Source of the DNA: Weissella hellenica
GTDB taxonomy: Bacteria; Bacillota; Bacilli; Lactobacillales; Lactobacillaceae
Direction: 5' to 3'
Assembly: GCF_005405545.1 (NCBI RefSeq)
Contig: NZ_BJEG01000013.1
Location: 1 to 64,000, forward strand
Length of the DNA stretch: 64,000 nucleotides
Shown here: piece after piece, positions 18,058 through 26,957 of the stretch
How the letters are laid out: each line of letters begins with the position of its first letter
Position numbering within the stretch: position 1 is the stretch's first letter
The notes under the pieces: generated by a model
What the model saw: only the letters and a program-made list of their open reading frames with translations
Database searches by the model: none
What the model was told of the DNA's origin: nothing
Made by a program: the position numbers and the translations under genes

Positions 18058-20139
18058 TTAGTTTGATTTAACATCCAAGGCCATAAAGTTAGCCACTTTG
18101 TTAGCTTGATTTGAAACACTTTGCAAACTTGCCAAGCGATTTTGCTTAACGGCTTCATCATCAACCATAACCATCGTCTCATCAAAGTAAGCTGCAATAG
18201 CTGGTTGTAATCCTAATAATGCCTTTAGCAATTCATCAGTTGTAAATTCAGCGCCTTCTAATAATGAAGCCTCAGCGTACAATTGACTTTCAGCAGCATT
18301 TTCAAATAGTGCTGAATCTACAGCAGCATCAGTTGGATTCTTAGTTGTCAAACGCATAACACGCGTCAATGATTCAACACCCTCACGGAAGTTATCATCA
18401 TCAATGTGTGCTGACAAAGCTACCGCTGATTTAAACATTTGTGTCGTATCAGTCAATTCACCAGTCGTTACAGCATTAATAATGTCATAGCGAACCTTTT
18501 GTGACTGCAAAGCCTTAACAACACGGTCTGTCAGGAATGAAACAACATCATTGACAACATTACCTAAGTTAGCCGCAACATCTTCAGGCAATCCAAAATG
18601 ACTCTCTTCAGCATTAATTTCACTGATTAAATCAGTCAAAATTGCATCAATTGGTAGGTCCCATTCATTATCATGCAAAATGTTAACGACACCAGAAGCG
18701 GCACGACGTAATGCATAAGGGTCATTTGATCCAGAAGGCATCATGTCACCAGCAAAGAATGTTAATAGGCTATCTAATTTATCAGCTAGTGCCAAAACTT
18801 TACCTAATTGTGATGCCGGTAGTTCACCATCTGCTGAAATTGGCATGTAGTGCTCACGAATAGCTTGTGCGACAGGTGCTTCTTCACCGAAGATAAGCGC
18901 ATACTTTTCTCCCATAACACCTTGCAATTCGTCGAATTCACCAACCATCCCCGTCATCAAGTCAAACTTATAAATTTCAGCAGCACGGGCTAATTGTTGT
19001 TGTGCATCAGTTAATGCAACACAGTGACCAATAATTGCAGCTAAGGCCTTAACTCGTTGTGTATGACTAGCAACAGAACCCAACTTAGCGTGGAATGACA
19101 CAACATTTAACTTATCATTGTAAAAGGCGATGTCATGCTTTTGATCTTCATGATAGAAGAACTTTGCATCTTCCAAACGTGCAACTAGCACCTTTTCATT
19201 ACCTGCAATGACGTTATCCAAGTGCTCAGCGTTTCCATTTCGAACTGAAACAAAGTATGGCAACAAAGAACCGTTCTCATCCACAACGTGGAAGAAACGT
19301 TGGTGCTCACGCATTGAAGTAATCAAAACTTCGTCAGGCAATTCTAGATATTCAGGATCAAATTTACCCACAAAAGCTGTTGGATATTCAACAATGTTAT
19401 TAACTTCTTCTAATAAGTCATCATCTTTTTCAACACGCCAACCATTCTCACTAGCCAATGCGTCAATTTGTGACACAATATTTGCCTTACGTTCATCAGC
19501 AGATGCTTGGACATATGCCTTAGCTAAGTCATCAACGTAATCAGTTGCATTCGCAACATCTACTGATTGACCTAAGAAACGGTGACCACGAGTTTGACGA
19601 CCTGTTTTAACATCAAGAACTTCAAATGGCACAACCACATCATCCAACAAAGCAACAATCCAACGAATTGGACGAATATACTCAAAAGTATGGCGTGACC
19701 ACTTCATAGTTGTGGTAAATGTCATGCTAGTCATAACATCCTTCATACCAGCCAATACTTCAGCAGCTGGTTTACCAGCCTCAAATTTTGTCACAAAGAT
19801 GTATTCGTTACCCTTAAATTCTTTAAAGGTAATATCATCGGTTGTTAAACCTTGACCACGAGCAAATCCTTGGGCTGCACGTGAGTAGTTACCTTCTTTG
19901 TCAAAAGCAGCTTTTTTAGCAGGTCCTTTAACTTCTTTCGTTAAGTCATCGGCCTTATCTGCAACGTCCGAAATCAAAACTGCCAAACGACGAGGAGTTG
20001 AAAATGGCTTAATTGCACCATATTGTAGACGATTGTCTTTCATAAAATCTGCTGCGCGTTCAACCAATTGGTTAATCGCTGGTGTTACCAATTGTGCAGG
20101 CATTTCTTCCAAACCAATTTCTAATAAAAAGTTTGCCAT
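18058..20139 (-). CDS. glyS: Glycyl-tRNA synthetase beta subunit
   Basis: GlyS is the beta chain of the heterotetrameric glycyl-tRNA synthetase and contributes tRNA recognition. The 693-aa product starts ANFLLEIGLEEMPAQ after Met, contains TTMKWSRHTFEYIRPIRW and LDDVVVPFE, an HD-like region and a C-terminal anticodon-binding part. The start at 20139 was chosen because GAGGAGGAA, which lies inside the end of glyQ, precedes it and one nucleotide separates it from the glyQ stop. It is translationally coupled to glyQ and under the same T-box. Confidence 0.97.
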   Translation of the reverse strand: MANFLLEIGLEEMPAQLVTPAINQLVERAADFMKDNRLQYGAIKPFSTPRRLAVLISDVADKADDLTKEVKGPAKKAAFDKEGNYSRAAQGFARGQGLTTDDITFKEFKGNEYIFVTKFEAGKPAAEVLAGMKDVMTSMTFTTTMKWSRHTFEYIRPIRWIVALLDDVVVPFEVLDVKTGRQTRGHRFLGQSVDVANATDYVDDLAKAYVQASADERKANIVSQIDALASENGWRVEKDDDLLEEVNNIVEYPTAFVGKFDPEYLELPDEVLITSMREHQRFFHVVDENGSLLPYFVSVRNGNAEHLDNVIAGNEKVLVARLEDAKFFYHEDQKHDIAFYNDKLNVVSFHAKLGSVASHTQRVKALAAIIGHCVALTDAQQQLARAAEIYKFDLMTGMVGEFDELQGVMGEKYALIFGEEAPVAQAIREHYMPISADGELPASQLGKVLALADKLDSLLTFFAGDMMPSGSNDPYALRRAASGVVNILHDNEWDLPIDAILTDLISEINAEESHFGLPEDVAANLGNVVNDVVSFLTDRVVKALQSQKVRYDIINAVTTGELTDTTQMFKSAVALSAHIDDDNFREGVESLTRVMRLTTKNPTDAAVDSALFENAAESQLYAEASLLEGAEFTTDELLKALLGLQPAIAAYFDETMVMVDDEAVKQNRLASLQSVSNQANKVANFMALDVKSN

Positions 20140-20140
20140 G

Positions 20141-21067
20141 TTAGTTTTCCTCCTCATCAGCTGGCGAATACTTTGCCCGCAATGCTTCATCCTTCAACAA
20201 AGGGAATCCCAGTTTCTTACGTTCATCAATAAATGCACGTGCAACTGAACGCGCCATATTACGAATACGTGAAAGATACTTAGCACGCTCAGTAACTGAT
20301 ACCGTACCACGTGCATCCAACAAGTTAAAAGTATGTGATGATTTCAAAATGTAATCATAAGCTGGATGTACTAAGCCATCAGCCAATAATTTCTTAGCTT
20401 CAGCTTCATATTCATTAAAGTGACGTAGCAACATCTCTGAATCTGACTTTTCAAATGAGTAAACAGAGTGCTCATATTCAGGTTCTTTAAAGATATCACC
20501 ATACAAGACACCATTTCCCCATTCCAAATCATAAACTGTTGGTACGTCTTGGATATATGATGCCAAGCGTTCCAAACCATACGTGATTTCAGATGTAACA
20601 GCATCTACTTGAATACCACCAACTTGTTGGAAATAAGTGAATTGGGTAACTTCCATACCATCAAGCCAGATTTCCCAACCAATACCAGCAGCACCCATTG
20701 ATGGGTTTTCCCAATTATCTTCGACGAAACGAATATCATGGGCTAGCGGGTCTATTCCTAACGCCTTTAATGAATCTAGATATAATTCTTGAATATTATC
20801 AGGGGATGGCTTCATAACAACTTGAAATTGATGATGTTGGTACAAACGATTAGGATTGTCCCCATAACGACCATCAGCTGGACGACGTGATGGTTCAACA
20901 TAGGCAGCATGCCATGGCTCTGGTCCATTAGCACGCAAAAAAGTGTACGGACTCATCGTTCCTGCACCCTTTTCCGTATCATAGGCCTCCATCAACATGG
21001 CTCCTTGATCAGCCCAAAACTTTTGCAACGTCAAAATAATATCTTGCACACTCATCTTTGCGCTCAT
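20141..21067 (-). CDS. glyQ: Glycyl-tRNA synthetase alpha subunit
   Basis: GlyQ is the catalytic alpha chain that activates glycine and charges tRNA-Gly. The 308 residues start [20 protein letters not shown] and contain [19 protein letters not shown] and [18 protein letters not shown], highly conserved class II core segments. AAAGGAAA lies about 10 nt before the ATG at 21067; an upstream in-frame extension would run into the leader and is not used. It is the first gene of glyQ-glyS, preceded by a glycine-type T-box. Confidence 0.97.
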   Translation of the reverse strand: MSAKMSVQDIILTLQKFWADQGAMLMEAYDTEKGAGTMSPYTFLRANGPEPWHAAYVEPSRRPADGRYGDNPNRLYQHHQFQVVMKPSPDNIQELYLDSLKALGIDPLAHDIRFVEDNWENPSMGAAGIGWEIWLDGMEVTQFTYFQQVGGIQVDAVTSEITYGLERLASYIQDVPTVYDLEWGNGVLYGDIFKEPEYEHSVYSFEKSDSEMLLRHFNEYEAEAKKLLADGLVHPAYDYILKSSHTFNLLDARGTVSVTERAKYLSRIRNMARSVARAFIDERKKLGFPLLKDEALRAKYSPADEEEN

Positions 21068-21104
21068 TATGACAATTTCCTTTCTTTTGTACAAGCAAAA
21101 CCAC

Positions 21105-21319
21105 AAAAAAGCCCTACATCAACCATACTAAAACGGTTAATGTAGGGACGATAATATCGCGGTTCCACCCTACTTCTAGTATCACTACTAGCAGCTTTTT
21201 TCATTTAATTTATTAGCTAATGATGCCCCTTAACAATAATTAGACCATTCTCACATTAACAATGGTTTGCTGTGCTAATTATTAATTAATTCCTTCATTA
21301 GTATTTTTAAGCTTTACAA
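21105..21319 (-). promoter_or_regulatory. T-box leader of glyQ-glyS
   Basis: On the minus strand the leader contains the full T-box sequence AGGGTGGAACCGCG (21158-21171), which pairs with the acceptor end of uncharged tRNA. A terminator stem (CCCTACAT/ATGTAGGG, followed by T6; 21105-21147) lies just downstream. Stem I is closed by CTAATGA/TCATTAG. The likely specifier is GGC (21225-21227), followed by A as is usual, which fits glycine. Uncharged tRNA-Gly should favour read-through into glyQ. Confidence 0.93.
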
Positions 21320-21325
21320 TTTATA

Positions 21326-21353
21326 AGTTTAGCACGCCTTATCCACTTGTCAA
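21326..21353 (-). promoter_or_regulatory. Promoter of the glyQ-glyS T-box transcript
   Basis: A perfect -35 TTGACA (21348-21353) and a -10 TAAACT (21326-21331) are spaced by 16 bp on the minus strand, just upstream of the T-box leader. Confidence 0.7.
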
Positions 21354-21363
21354 TAAGGATATT

Positions 21364-22155
21364 TCAAGACTTATCTTCCCCTGATTCTGGTTTACGATTT
21401 ATCATTCGATTTTGCCAGCTATCTAATTGTTGAATAAACGATTTGGCACGTAAATGTATACCCACCTGGTCATCATATAATTTATCCATTAATCGGGTCA
21501 TTTCTTGTTTTGTCTTATCTTGCAAATTCAGTGAGCCAAGCAAATGCAAATCAATTTCAGCTAATTTAGATAAAATACGAACAGCCCGATTATCAATATG
21601 CATCCGATAGGGATCAACCTCCCAATGTTGCTGGCATAGTGTTCCATTCAATTTTTCAGAAAAATCTAATGGTAAATCACGACGACCGCACACAACACAC
21701 TCTCCCCATGTTGGTTGAATTCCAAATACAGGTAATAATTGTAATTCAAAATAATTAGCAATGCCCTGTGGGTCTAATCCTTTTTGTAATTTTTGCATTG
21801 CTTCAGCCACTAAATCATACCATTTAACAAGTGGTTGATTATCAACAAACGCTGCATCAATCAAACCAATAATATAGGTCATATAGGCATTTAAAACAAT
21901 ATCTGTCATTAAAAATGATGTTGGCTTGGTCTCTTTAACATCGTTAATAAAACTCAATCCACTAGTATTAATCACACCCTCAAATGTCGCCATACTTAAA
22001 GGCTGCATTTCCGCAGCAAATTGATATCGTTTACTTTTACCATAACGAACATAAAACATTCGCTTGCCTGCTTGTCGTGTTAACATTTTAACCATCAAAT
22101 CTTTTTCTTTATGATCACGTTGATACATCACAATTGCATCAAAAATTTCTGTCAT
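21364..22155 (-). CDS. recO: DNA repair protein RecO
   Basis: RecO works with RecR and RecF to load RecA on SSB-coated DNA. The 263-aa protein has an N-terminal OB-fold (FDAIVMYQRDHKEKDLMVKML), a helical C-terminal domain and a zinc-binding Cys cluster that includes CVVCGR and a later Cys near CQQHW. The ATG at 22155 follows AGGTG, which itself reads as an upstream in-frame GTG and was rejected as a start. It lies after era, with a terminator-like hairpin in the 44-bp gap. Confidence 0.93.
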   Translation of the reverse strand: MTEIFDAIVMYQRDHKEKDLMVKMLTRQAGKRMFYVRYGKSKRYQFAAEMQPLSMATFEGVINTSGLSFINDVKETKPTSFLMTDIVLNAYMTYIIGLIDAAFVDNQPLVKWYDLVAEAMQKLQKGLDPQGIANYFELQLLPVFGIQPTWGECVVCGRRDLPLDFSEKLNGTLCQQHWEVDPYRMHIDNRAVRILSKLAEIDLHLLGSLNLQDKTKQEMTRLMDKLYDDQVGIHLRAKSFIQQLDSWQNRMINRKPESGEDKS

Positions 22156-22169
22156 TGCATTCACCTACT

Positions 22170-22197
22170 AAAAAAGAGACCCGACAGCCTCTTTTTT
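22170..22197 (-). terminator. Attenuator-like hairpin between era and recO
   Basis: Arms AAAAAAGAG and CTCTTTTTT flank a 10-nt loop. The minus-strand T6 run follows right after the era stop. It would terminate or reduce transcription into recO, whose start is 15 bp further on. Confidence 0.7.
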
Positions 22198-22199
22198 CA

Positions 22200-23108
22200 T
22201 TAAATATCTGAATCTTCTTTGTAGCCATATGATTGGAGCGCCTGTGGCTTATCACGCCAACGATCCTCCACTTTAACCCAAGTTTCAAGGAAAATTTTAT
22301 CACCTAACAAGCGTTCGATATCCTTACGTGCACGAATACCAATTTGTTTAATCATTGATCCTTGCTTACCAATGACAATATTTTTTTGACTCGAACGTTC
22401 AACAACAATAGTTGCCTGAACGTGTAAATGTTCTTCATCTTCTCTTTCAATTTTATCAATAACAACTGCAACAGAATGAGGCACTTCTTGGCGTGTTAAT
22501 TCAAGCACCTTTTCACGAATCAATTCACTCATAATAAAGCGTTCTGGGTGGTCTGTAATTTGATCTGCAGGATAATATTGTGGACCAGCCGACATATGAT
22601 CCATTGTAAACTGCAACAATTCAGGTACACCTTCGCCTGTTAATGCAGATACTGGGAATATTTCAGCAAAATCCATTTGCGTATTATAATCAGCTATTTG
22701 GTCTAGTACTTCTGCACGGTTAATCAAGTCTACTTTGTTAATAATTAAATAAACAGGTGTATTTGATTCCTTTAGTCGATGAATAATGAAGTCATCACCC
22801 ACACCACGTTTTTGATCAGCGTTAACTAGCATCCATACCATGTCAGCTTCACGTAAAGCTGACATGGCTGTTTTCACCATAAAATCACCTAATGAATTGT
22901 GAGGTTTATGGATTCCCGGGGTATCCATAAACACCATCTGACCTTCATTAGTTGTATAAATACCTTGGATTTTATTACGAGTTGTTTGTGCTTTAGGTGA
23001 CATGATGGCTATTTTTTCACCAATCATTTTATTCAAAAGCGTTGACTTCCCCACATTAGGACGACCAACTAACGCAATAAAGCCAGACTTAAATTCTTGT
23101 TCGCTCAT
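22200..23108 (-). CDS. era: Ribosome-maturation GTPase Era
   Basis: Era binds the 3' end of 16S rRNA and helps 30S assembly. The 302 residues contain P-loop GRPNVGKST (about 15-23), [12 protein letters not shown], and a C-terminal KH domain ([17 protein letters not shown], about 230-245). The ATG at 23108 is preferred to an adjacent upstream TTG; AGAGAGAA is the ribosome site. It sits in the classic phoH-ybeY-dgkA-era-recO order. Confidence 0.98.
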   Translation of the reverse strand: MSEQEFKSGFIALVGRPNVGKSTLLNKMIGEKIAIMSPKAQTTRNKIQGIYTTNEGQMVFMDTPGIHKPHNSLGDFMVKTAMSALREADMVWMLVNADQKRGVGDDFIIHRLKESNTPVYLIINKVDLINRAEVLDQIADYNTQMDFAEIFPVSALTGEGVPELLQFTMDHMSAGPQYYPADQITDHPERFIMSELIREKVLELTRQEVPHSVAVVIDKIEREDEEHLHVQATIVVERSSQKNIVIGKQGSMIKQIGIRARKDIERLLGDKIFLETWVKVEDRWRDKPQALQSYGYKEDSDI

Positions 23109-23133
23109 CAATATTCTCTCTATTTCTTTTATT

Positions 23134-23559
23134 TTATCTAAAAACCATTTGTAGATTAGGCAATAAGTATGGCTGAAAAATTAATACACCAATAACAACT
23201 GCAAAAACAGCAGCAGCTAACACACCACCAGAAGCCACATCCTTGGCAACTTTAGCTAGGGGATGATAATTTTCACCGACAATTAAATCAACAATTGCCT
23301 CAACAATTGTATTTAAAAATTCAGCACTAATAACCGTAAAAACAGCAACTGAAATCCAAAGCCAATCTGATCTCCCTAAATCTACATATATACCAACAAT
23401 CAAAACAATACAAGCAGCAAAAATATGAAAATGCATGTTACGTTCACGTACTAATAGCTCACCAATTCCAGCTATAGAATGGCCAAACGCTTGTAAAAAG
23501 TGCGAATTTTTTTCGACTTGCTTTTGATTATTGTTTTTTTTATTATCGTTTGAGTCCAT
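23134..23559 (-). CDS. dgkA: Undecaprenol/diacylglycerol kinase family protein
   Basis: In Gram-positive bacteria this small trimeric membrane kinase phosphorylates undecaprenol, feeding the lipid carrier of cell-wall synthesis. The 141-aa protein has a charged N-terminal tail rich in Asn and Lys, three membrane helices, and the signature [13 protein letters not shown] followed by [12 protein letters not shown]. It overlaps the 3' end of ybeY by 17 nt, implying coupled translation, and precedes era. The undecaprenol specificity is a family inference for Firmicutes. Confidence 0.93.
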   Translation of the reverse strand: MDSNDNKKNNNQKQVEKNSHFLQAFGHSIAGIGELLVRERNMHFHIFAACIVLIVGIYVDLGRSDWLWISVAVFTVISAEFLNTIVEAIVDLIVGENYHPLAKVAKDVASGGVLAAAVFAVVIGVLIFQPYLLPNLQMVFR

Positions 23560-24025
23560 AATTATCTAATATTTCTCGTTGTAAATCAAACATCACTTTT
23601 TCGTCTGCTTCACTCAACATATGATCGTAACCATTTAAATGTAAAAAACCATGTACAACTAAAAATCCTAATTCACGTTCGTACGAATGTTCTAGGTATT
23701 CAGCTTGCTCACGAATTTTATCAACTGAAACAATGATATCACCAATATTTTTCGCAATTTCATCACTCATATCTTCATCCATCAATAATGGTAAGTCATC
23801 ACCATCATCTTCAATTGCAAATGAAATGACGTCTGTTGGCTTATCCAAGCCACGATACTCCCGATTATAACGCTGAATTTCGTCGTTATTAACAAATGTT
23901 ACTGACATTTCCGTGTTGTCAGGTAAGGAGATGTATTGACCTGCATAGTTTAAAACATCATTTACTAATTTGATTTGTTCTTCAGGCACTCCTGGTTGTG
24001 ATTGATCAATTATTGCTAAGTCCAT
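23543..24025 (-). CDS. ybeY: Endoribonuclease YbeY
   Basis: YbeY is a zinc-dependent endoribonuclease for 16S rRNA 3' maturation and 70S quality control. The 160 residues contain the metal-binding motif HGFLHLNGYDH near 122-132, with three histidines spaced as in the family, plus the YRGLDKPTDVISF segment. AAGGAT lies 7 nt before the ATG, and the gene starts 2 nt after the phoH stop. Its end overlaps dgkA. Confidence 0.95.
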   Translation of the reverse strand: MDLAIIDQSQPGVPEEQIKLVNDVLNYAGQYISLPDNTEMSVTFVNNDEIQRYNREYRGLDKPTDVISFAIEDDGDDLPLLMDEDMSDEIAKNIGDIIVSVDKIREQAEYLEHSYERELGFLVVHGFLHLNGYDHMLSEADEKVMFDLQREILDNYGLKR

Positions 24026-24027
24026 GT

Positions 24028-25014
24028 TTAATCCTTTTCAATTGTCTCTTTCTTTGTTTCGGTATATGAATCGTAAGCATTAATAATCGCCCCAACGACT
24101 GGATGACGCACAACATCATCTGCGCTGAAGTTAATAAATGTAATATGATTAATATCTTTTAATATGTGTTGTGATTGAATTAGTCCAGATTGTGTATGGG
24201 ATGGTAAATCAATTTGAGAAACATCTCCATTCACTAACATCTTCGAGCCAAAACCAAGTCGAGTTAAAAACATTTTCATTTGTTGAGGCGTGGTATTTTG
24301 TGCCTCATCCAAAATAATAAATGCATTATCCAGGGTTCGCCCACGCATATACGCTAGTGGTGTAATTTCAATGGTTTCACGATCCATTAAACGTTCTGTA
24401 TGTTCTTTACCTAAAATAGCATACAGTGCATCATAAATTGGTCGTAAGTATGGATCGACTTTTTCTTTTAGATCTCCTGGTAAGAAGCCAAGACTTTCGC
24501 CAGCTTCAACGGCTGGACGCGTAATAATGATGCGTTCAACATCACCACGTTTAAGCGCTGCTATCGCCATAACGACTGCCAAATAAGTCTTACCAGTACC
24601 GGCTGGTCCAATCCCAAACGTCACATCATTTTGTCTAATTGCATGAATGTAGCGTCGTTGACCATAATTTTTTACTCGCACTGGATGACCTTTGGCATCG
24701 CGCAACAAAGTCTCAGTATACATATCTTCAAAATATTCAATCGTCCCACGCTTAGCCATATTAACCGCAGAAATAATATCGGCCGGACTAATTTTAACAC
24801 CACGTTTTATCAAAGAAGTTAATGCACTAATGACTGCCTTGGCTTGCGATACTTGTTCTGCATCGCCTTTGATCGTTAATTGCGTACCTAAGACTGATAA
24901 ACTAACGGCTAAGCCTTCTTCGATTAAATTTAAATGACTATCCTGTGGACCAACTAAACCAATTTCTTGTTCTGCATTTTCAAAATGGTAATTCTCTTCA
25001 ACTTGAACTGTCAA
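24028..25014 (-). CDS. PhoH-like ATPase (YbeZ type), TTG start
   Basis: This cytoplasmic P-loop ATPase is encoded with YbeY in most bacteria and is thought to act with it in RNA metabolism. The 328 residues carry Walker A GPAGTGKT (about 135-142), Walker B IILDEAQN, and the PhoH stretch ITRPAVEAGESLGFLPGDLKEK (two blocks). No ATG is available: an in-frame TAG lies two codons upstream, and the only early start is TTG at 25014, with GAGGA about 11 nt before it. It heads the ybeY-dgkA-era group. Confidence 0.93.
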   Translation of the reverse strand: MTVQVEENYHFENAEQEIGLVGPQDSHLNLIEEGLAVSLSVLGTQLTIKGDAEQVSQAKAVISALTSLIKRGVKISPADIISAVNMAKRGTIEYFEDMYTETLLRDAKGHPVRVKNYGQRRYIHAIRQNDVTFGIGPAGTGKTYLAVVMAIAALKRGDVERIIITRPAVEAGESLGFLPGDLKEKVDPYLRPIYDALYAILGKEHTERLMDRETIEITPLAYMRGRTLDNAFIILDEAQNTTPQQMKMFLTRLGFGSKMLVNGDVSQIDLPSHTQSGLIQSQHILKDINHITFINFSADDVVRHPVVGAIINAYDSYTETKKETIEKD

Positions 25015-25110
25015 CCGCTACATTCCTCACATTTCAAAATATTTGATTGCCTATTTTATTATACATAAGCTAATCATCTATGTATCGAGGTTATCCCCCG
25101 CTTTACTAAA

Positions 25111-25551
25111 TTATAGTAAAGTTTGCACCTTTTGGCTAACCATCTTACCATCAGCTTTTCCTTTAACCTTTGGCATTAGTGCACCCATAACTTTACCCAT
25201 GTCTGCTTTGCTGGTAGCCCCGACTTGTGCAATCGTTTCTTGAACAATCTTTTCAACTTCAGCTTCTGATAGTTGTTCTGGCATATACTTTTCCAACACA
25301 TCAATTTGGTTTTGAATACCTGTTACCAAATCATCACGACCAGCTTCTTGATAAGATGTCATTTCTTCAACTCGTTGTTTCATTTCACGCGATAAAACTG
25401 TCATTTCATCTTCAGCAGTTAAGTCATGACCGAGTTTAATTTGCTCATTTGACAAAGCTGATTTCACCATACGAATAACGCTTAAGGTCTCTTTGTCCTT
25501 AGCTTTCATTGCTGTTTTCATATCATCTGTTAATTGTACTAATAATCCCAT
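25111..25551 (-). CDS. yqeY: GatB/YqeY domain-containing protein
   Basis: YqeY proteins share the C-terminal helical domain of GatB, the tRNA-dependent amidotransferase subunit; the role of the free protein is unclear. The 146 residues include AMKAKDKETLSVIRMVKSAL, PEQLSEAEVEKIVQ and GKVMGALMPKVKGKADGKMV. TAGGAG precedes the ATG. It follows rpsU on the same strand, a common pairing, but a terminator lies between them. Confidence 0.93.
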   Translation of the reverse strand: MGLLVQLTDDMKTAMKAKDKETLSVIRMVKSALSNEQIKLGHDLTAEDEMTVLSREMKQRVEEMTSYQEAGRDDLVTGIQNQIDVLEKYMPEQLSEAEVEKIVQETIAQVGATSKADMGKVMGALMPKVKGKADGKMVSQKVQTLL

Positions 25552-25586
25552 GTCTTAACTCCTAATGTTTTTCTTTATTATACAAC

Positions 25587-25616
25587 AAAACCGGACTATC
25601 AACTAGGATAGCCCGG
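25587..25616 (-). terminator. Terminator after rpsU
   Basis: Minus-strand stem CCGGGCTATC/GATAGTCCGG with one G-U pair, followed by TTTTG, between rpsU and yqeY. Confidence 0.8.
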
Positions 25617-25627
25617 CATAGATCGTT

Positions 25628-25813
25628 TTACCGACCCTTCTTGTTCTTACGCTTACGTGCGGCCTCAGCCTTCAACTTACGTTGTACTGATGGCTTAATG
25701 TAGTATTCACGCTTACGGTATTCTTGTAGAGTACCGTCCTTTGATACACCACGCTTAAAGCGACGGAGAGCATCATCAAGAGACTCATTCTTACGAACAA
25801 CAGTCTTTGCCAT
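25628..25813 (-). CDS. rpsU: 30S ribosomal protein S21
   Basis: S21 is a small basic subunit protein near the anti-Shine-Dalgarno end of 16S rRNA. The 61 residues show [18 protein letters not shown] at the start, then [18 protein letters not shown] and a Lys/Arg-rich C-terminus. A strong GGGAGGG site precedes the ATG, a good promoter lies at 25887-25914, and a terminator follows. Confidence 0.98.
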   Translation of the reverse strand: MAKTVVRKNESLDDALRRFKRGVSKDGTLQEYRKREYYIKPSVQRKLKAEAARKRKNKKGR

Positions 25814-25886
25814 AATGTTTACCCTCCCTTCACGTGTGAAGATTTCAACTTATATTTAATATACGTCGCACACTTTGTTCTTTACT

Positions 25887-25914
25887 ATCTTATCAAAAAT
25901 AGCGTTATTGTCAA
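25887..25914 (-). promoter_or_regulatory. Promoter of rpsU
   Basis: Minus-strand TTGACA (25909-25914) and TAAGAT (25887-25892) are separated by 16 bp, upstream of rpsU with a leader of about 65 nt. Confidence 0.7.
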
Positions 25915-25934
25915 TGCTTTCTTTCAAATTCTCA

Positions 25935-26816
25935 CTACAATTTTGGTTCGTAAAAACCACCAAATATTCGATCAACCTTCCAAAGTGATGCCCAAGCGGT
26001 TGGATCTGCTTTAAAGATAGCCTCATGTAACTCAAATTGTTCATACATTGAGATAACCGTAAATAAAATTTCCTTATTATGGTGATTATAACCACCCTCA
26101 GCATGATGGACAATTGTAATGCCCCGATGCAATTCATCTTGAATTTCTGCAATGACTTGCTCTGCATTTTCAGTCACAATCATCACTTGCATTTTTTGTT
26201 GTCTTGTATATACCAAATCAATAACACGAGCATTTACTACCAAACCAATTCCAGTAAACAACGCATACTGTACACCAAACATGATACCTGATGCAATCAA
26301 TATAAAAAAGTTAAACGTCAAATTAACGGCACCCATTTTAGCACCTGTCCTACGTCGAATCAAAATACCAATTATATCTAGCCCACCAGTTGATAATCCA
26401 TTACGTAACGCAAATCCTGTCCCAAATCCGTTCACTGCACCACCAAAAATCGCCATTGCTAGCGGATCTTCTGTCCATAATTGTGCTGGTTGCTTAATCC
26501 AATTCATAGCTAACGCTGCTAGCAAAATAGCTAAACCTGTAAAAAAGGCAAAGCGTTTACCTATTTTGCGATATGCTAACACAAATAGCGGTAAATTCAA
26601 TATAACTAGCCAAGCACCAACAGGAATACTTACGTCAAATACTCGCCGCATTAAAGTATTTAATAATTGTGCTAAACCTGTAAAACCTGATGAATAGATA
26701 TGTCCGGGTGTCCAAAAAAAGTTTAACGCAATCGCTGACGCCAATGCATAAACCATCGCACTTCCAATACGTGTCGAATATTTATGATGATCTAGATACT
26801 GTTTTAACTGGTCCAT
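25935..26816 (-). CDS. YitT family membrane protein with C-terminal DUF2179
   Basis: This 293-aa protein has five to six membrane helices (about 15-195), including the family pattern GLSTGGLDIIGILIRRRTG, and a C-terminal soluble DUF2179 domain (about 205-293, with ITIVHHAEGGY). Function is unknown. AAAAGGAACA sits before the ATG at 26816; a longer in-frame start lacks a ribosome site. A paralogue of the same layout lies at 61813-62784. Confidence 0.9.
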   Translation of the reverse strand: MDQLKQYLDHHKYSTRIGSAMVYALASAIALNFFWTPGHIYSSGFTGLAQLLNTLMRRVFDVSIPVGAWLVILNLPLFVLAYRKIGKRFAFFTGLAILLAALAMNWIKQPAQLWTEDPLAMAIFGGAVNGFGTGFALRNGLSTGGLDIIGILIRRRTGAKMGAVNLTFNFFILIASGIMFGVQYALFTGIGLVVNARVIDLVYTRQQKMQVMIVTENAEQVIAEIQDELHRGITIVHHAEGGYNHHNKEILFTVISMYEQFELHEAIFKADPTAWASLWKVDRIFGGFYEPKL

Positions 26817-26910
26817 TGTTCCTTTTCTTTCGTCATACAATCTAATAAAGTCGCATATGATTTTATCATGGTTAATCAATATATCAAAACTATGTTGAAT
26901 AATCTCAGCA

Positions 26911-26945
26911 AAAAATTGCCCTGCATATTAAACGCAAGACAATTT
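26911..26945 (-). terminator. Terminator after aspS
   Basis: Minus-strand 12-bp stem AAATTGTCTTGC/GCAGGGCAATTT with G-U pairs, followed by TTTTTT partly overlapping the stem end. Confidence 0.75.
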
Positions 26946-26957
26946 ATAAATGATTTT

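Noticed and set aside
26079-26697. Long plus-strand frames (up to 181 codons) opposite the YitT gene
   Set aside because: They are antisense to a clear membrane protein gene, have no ribosome site, and the amino acid composition is that of a shadow frame.
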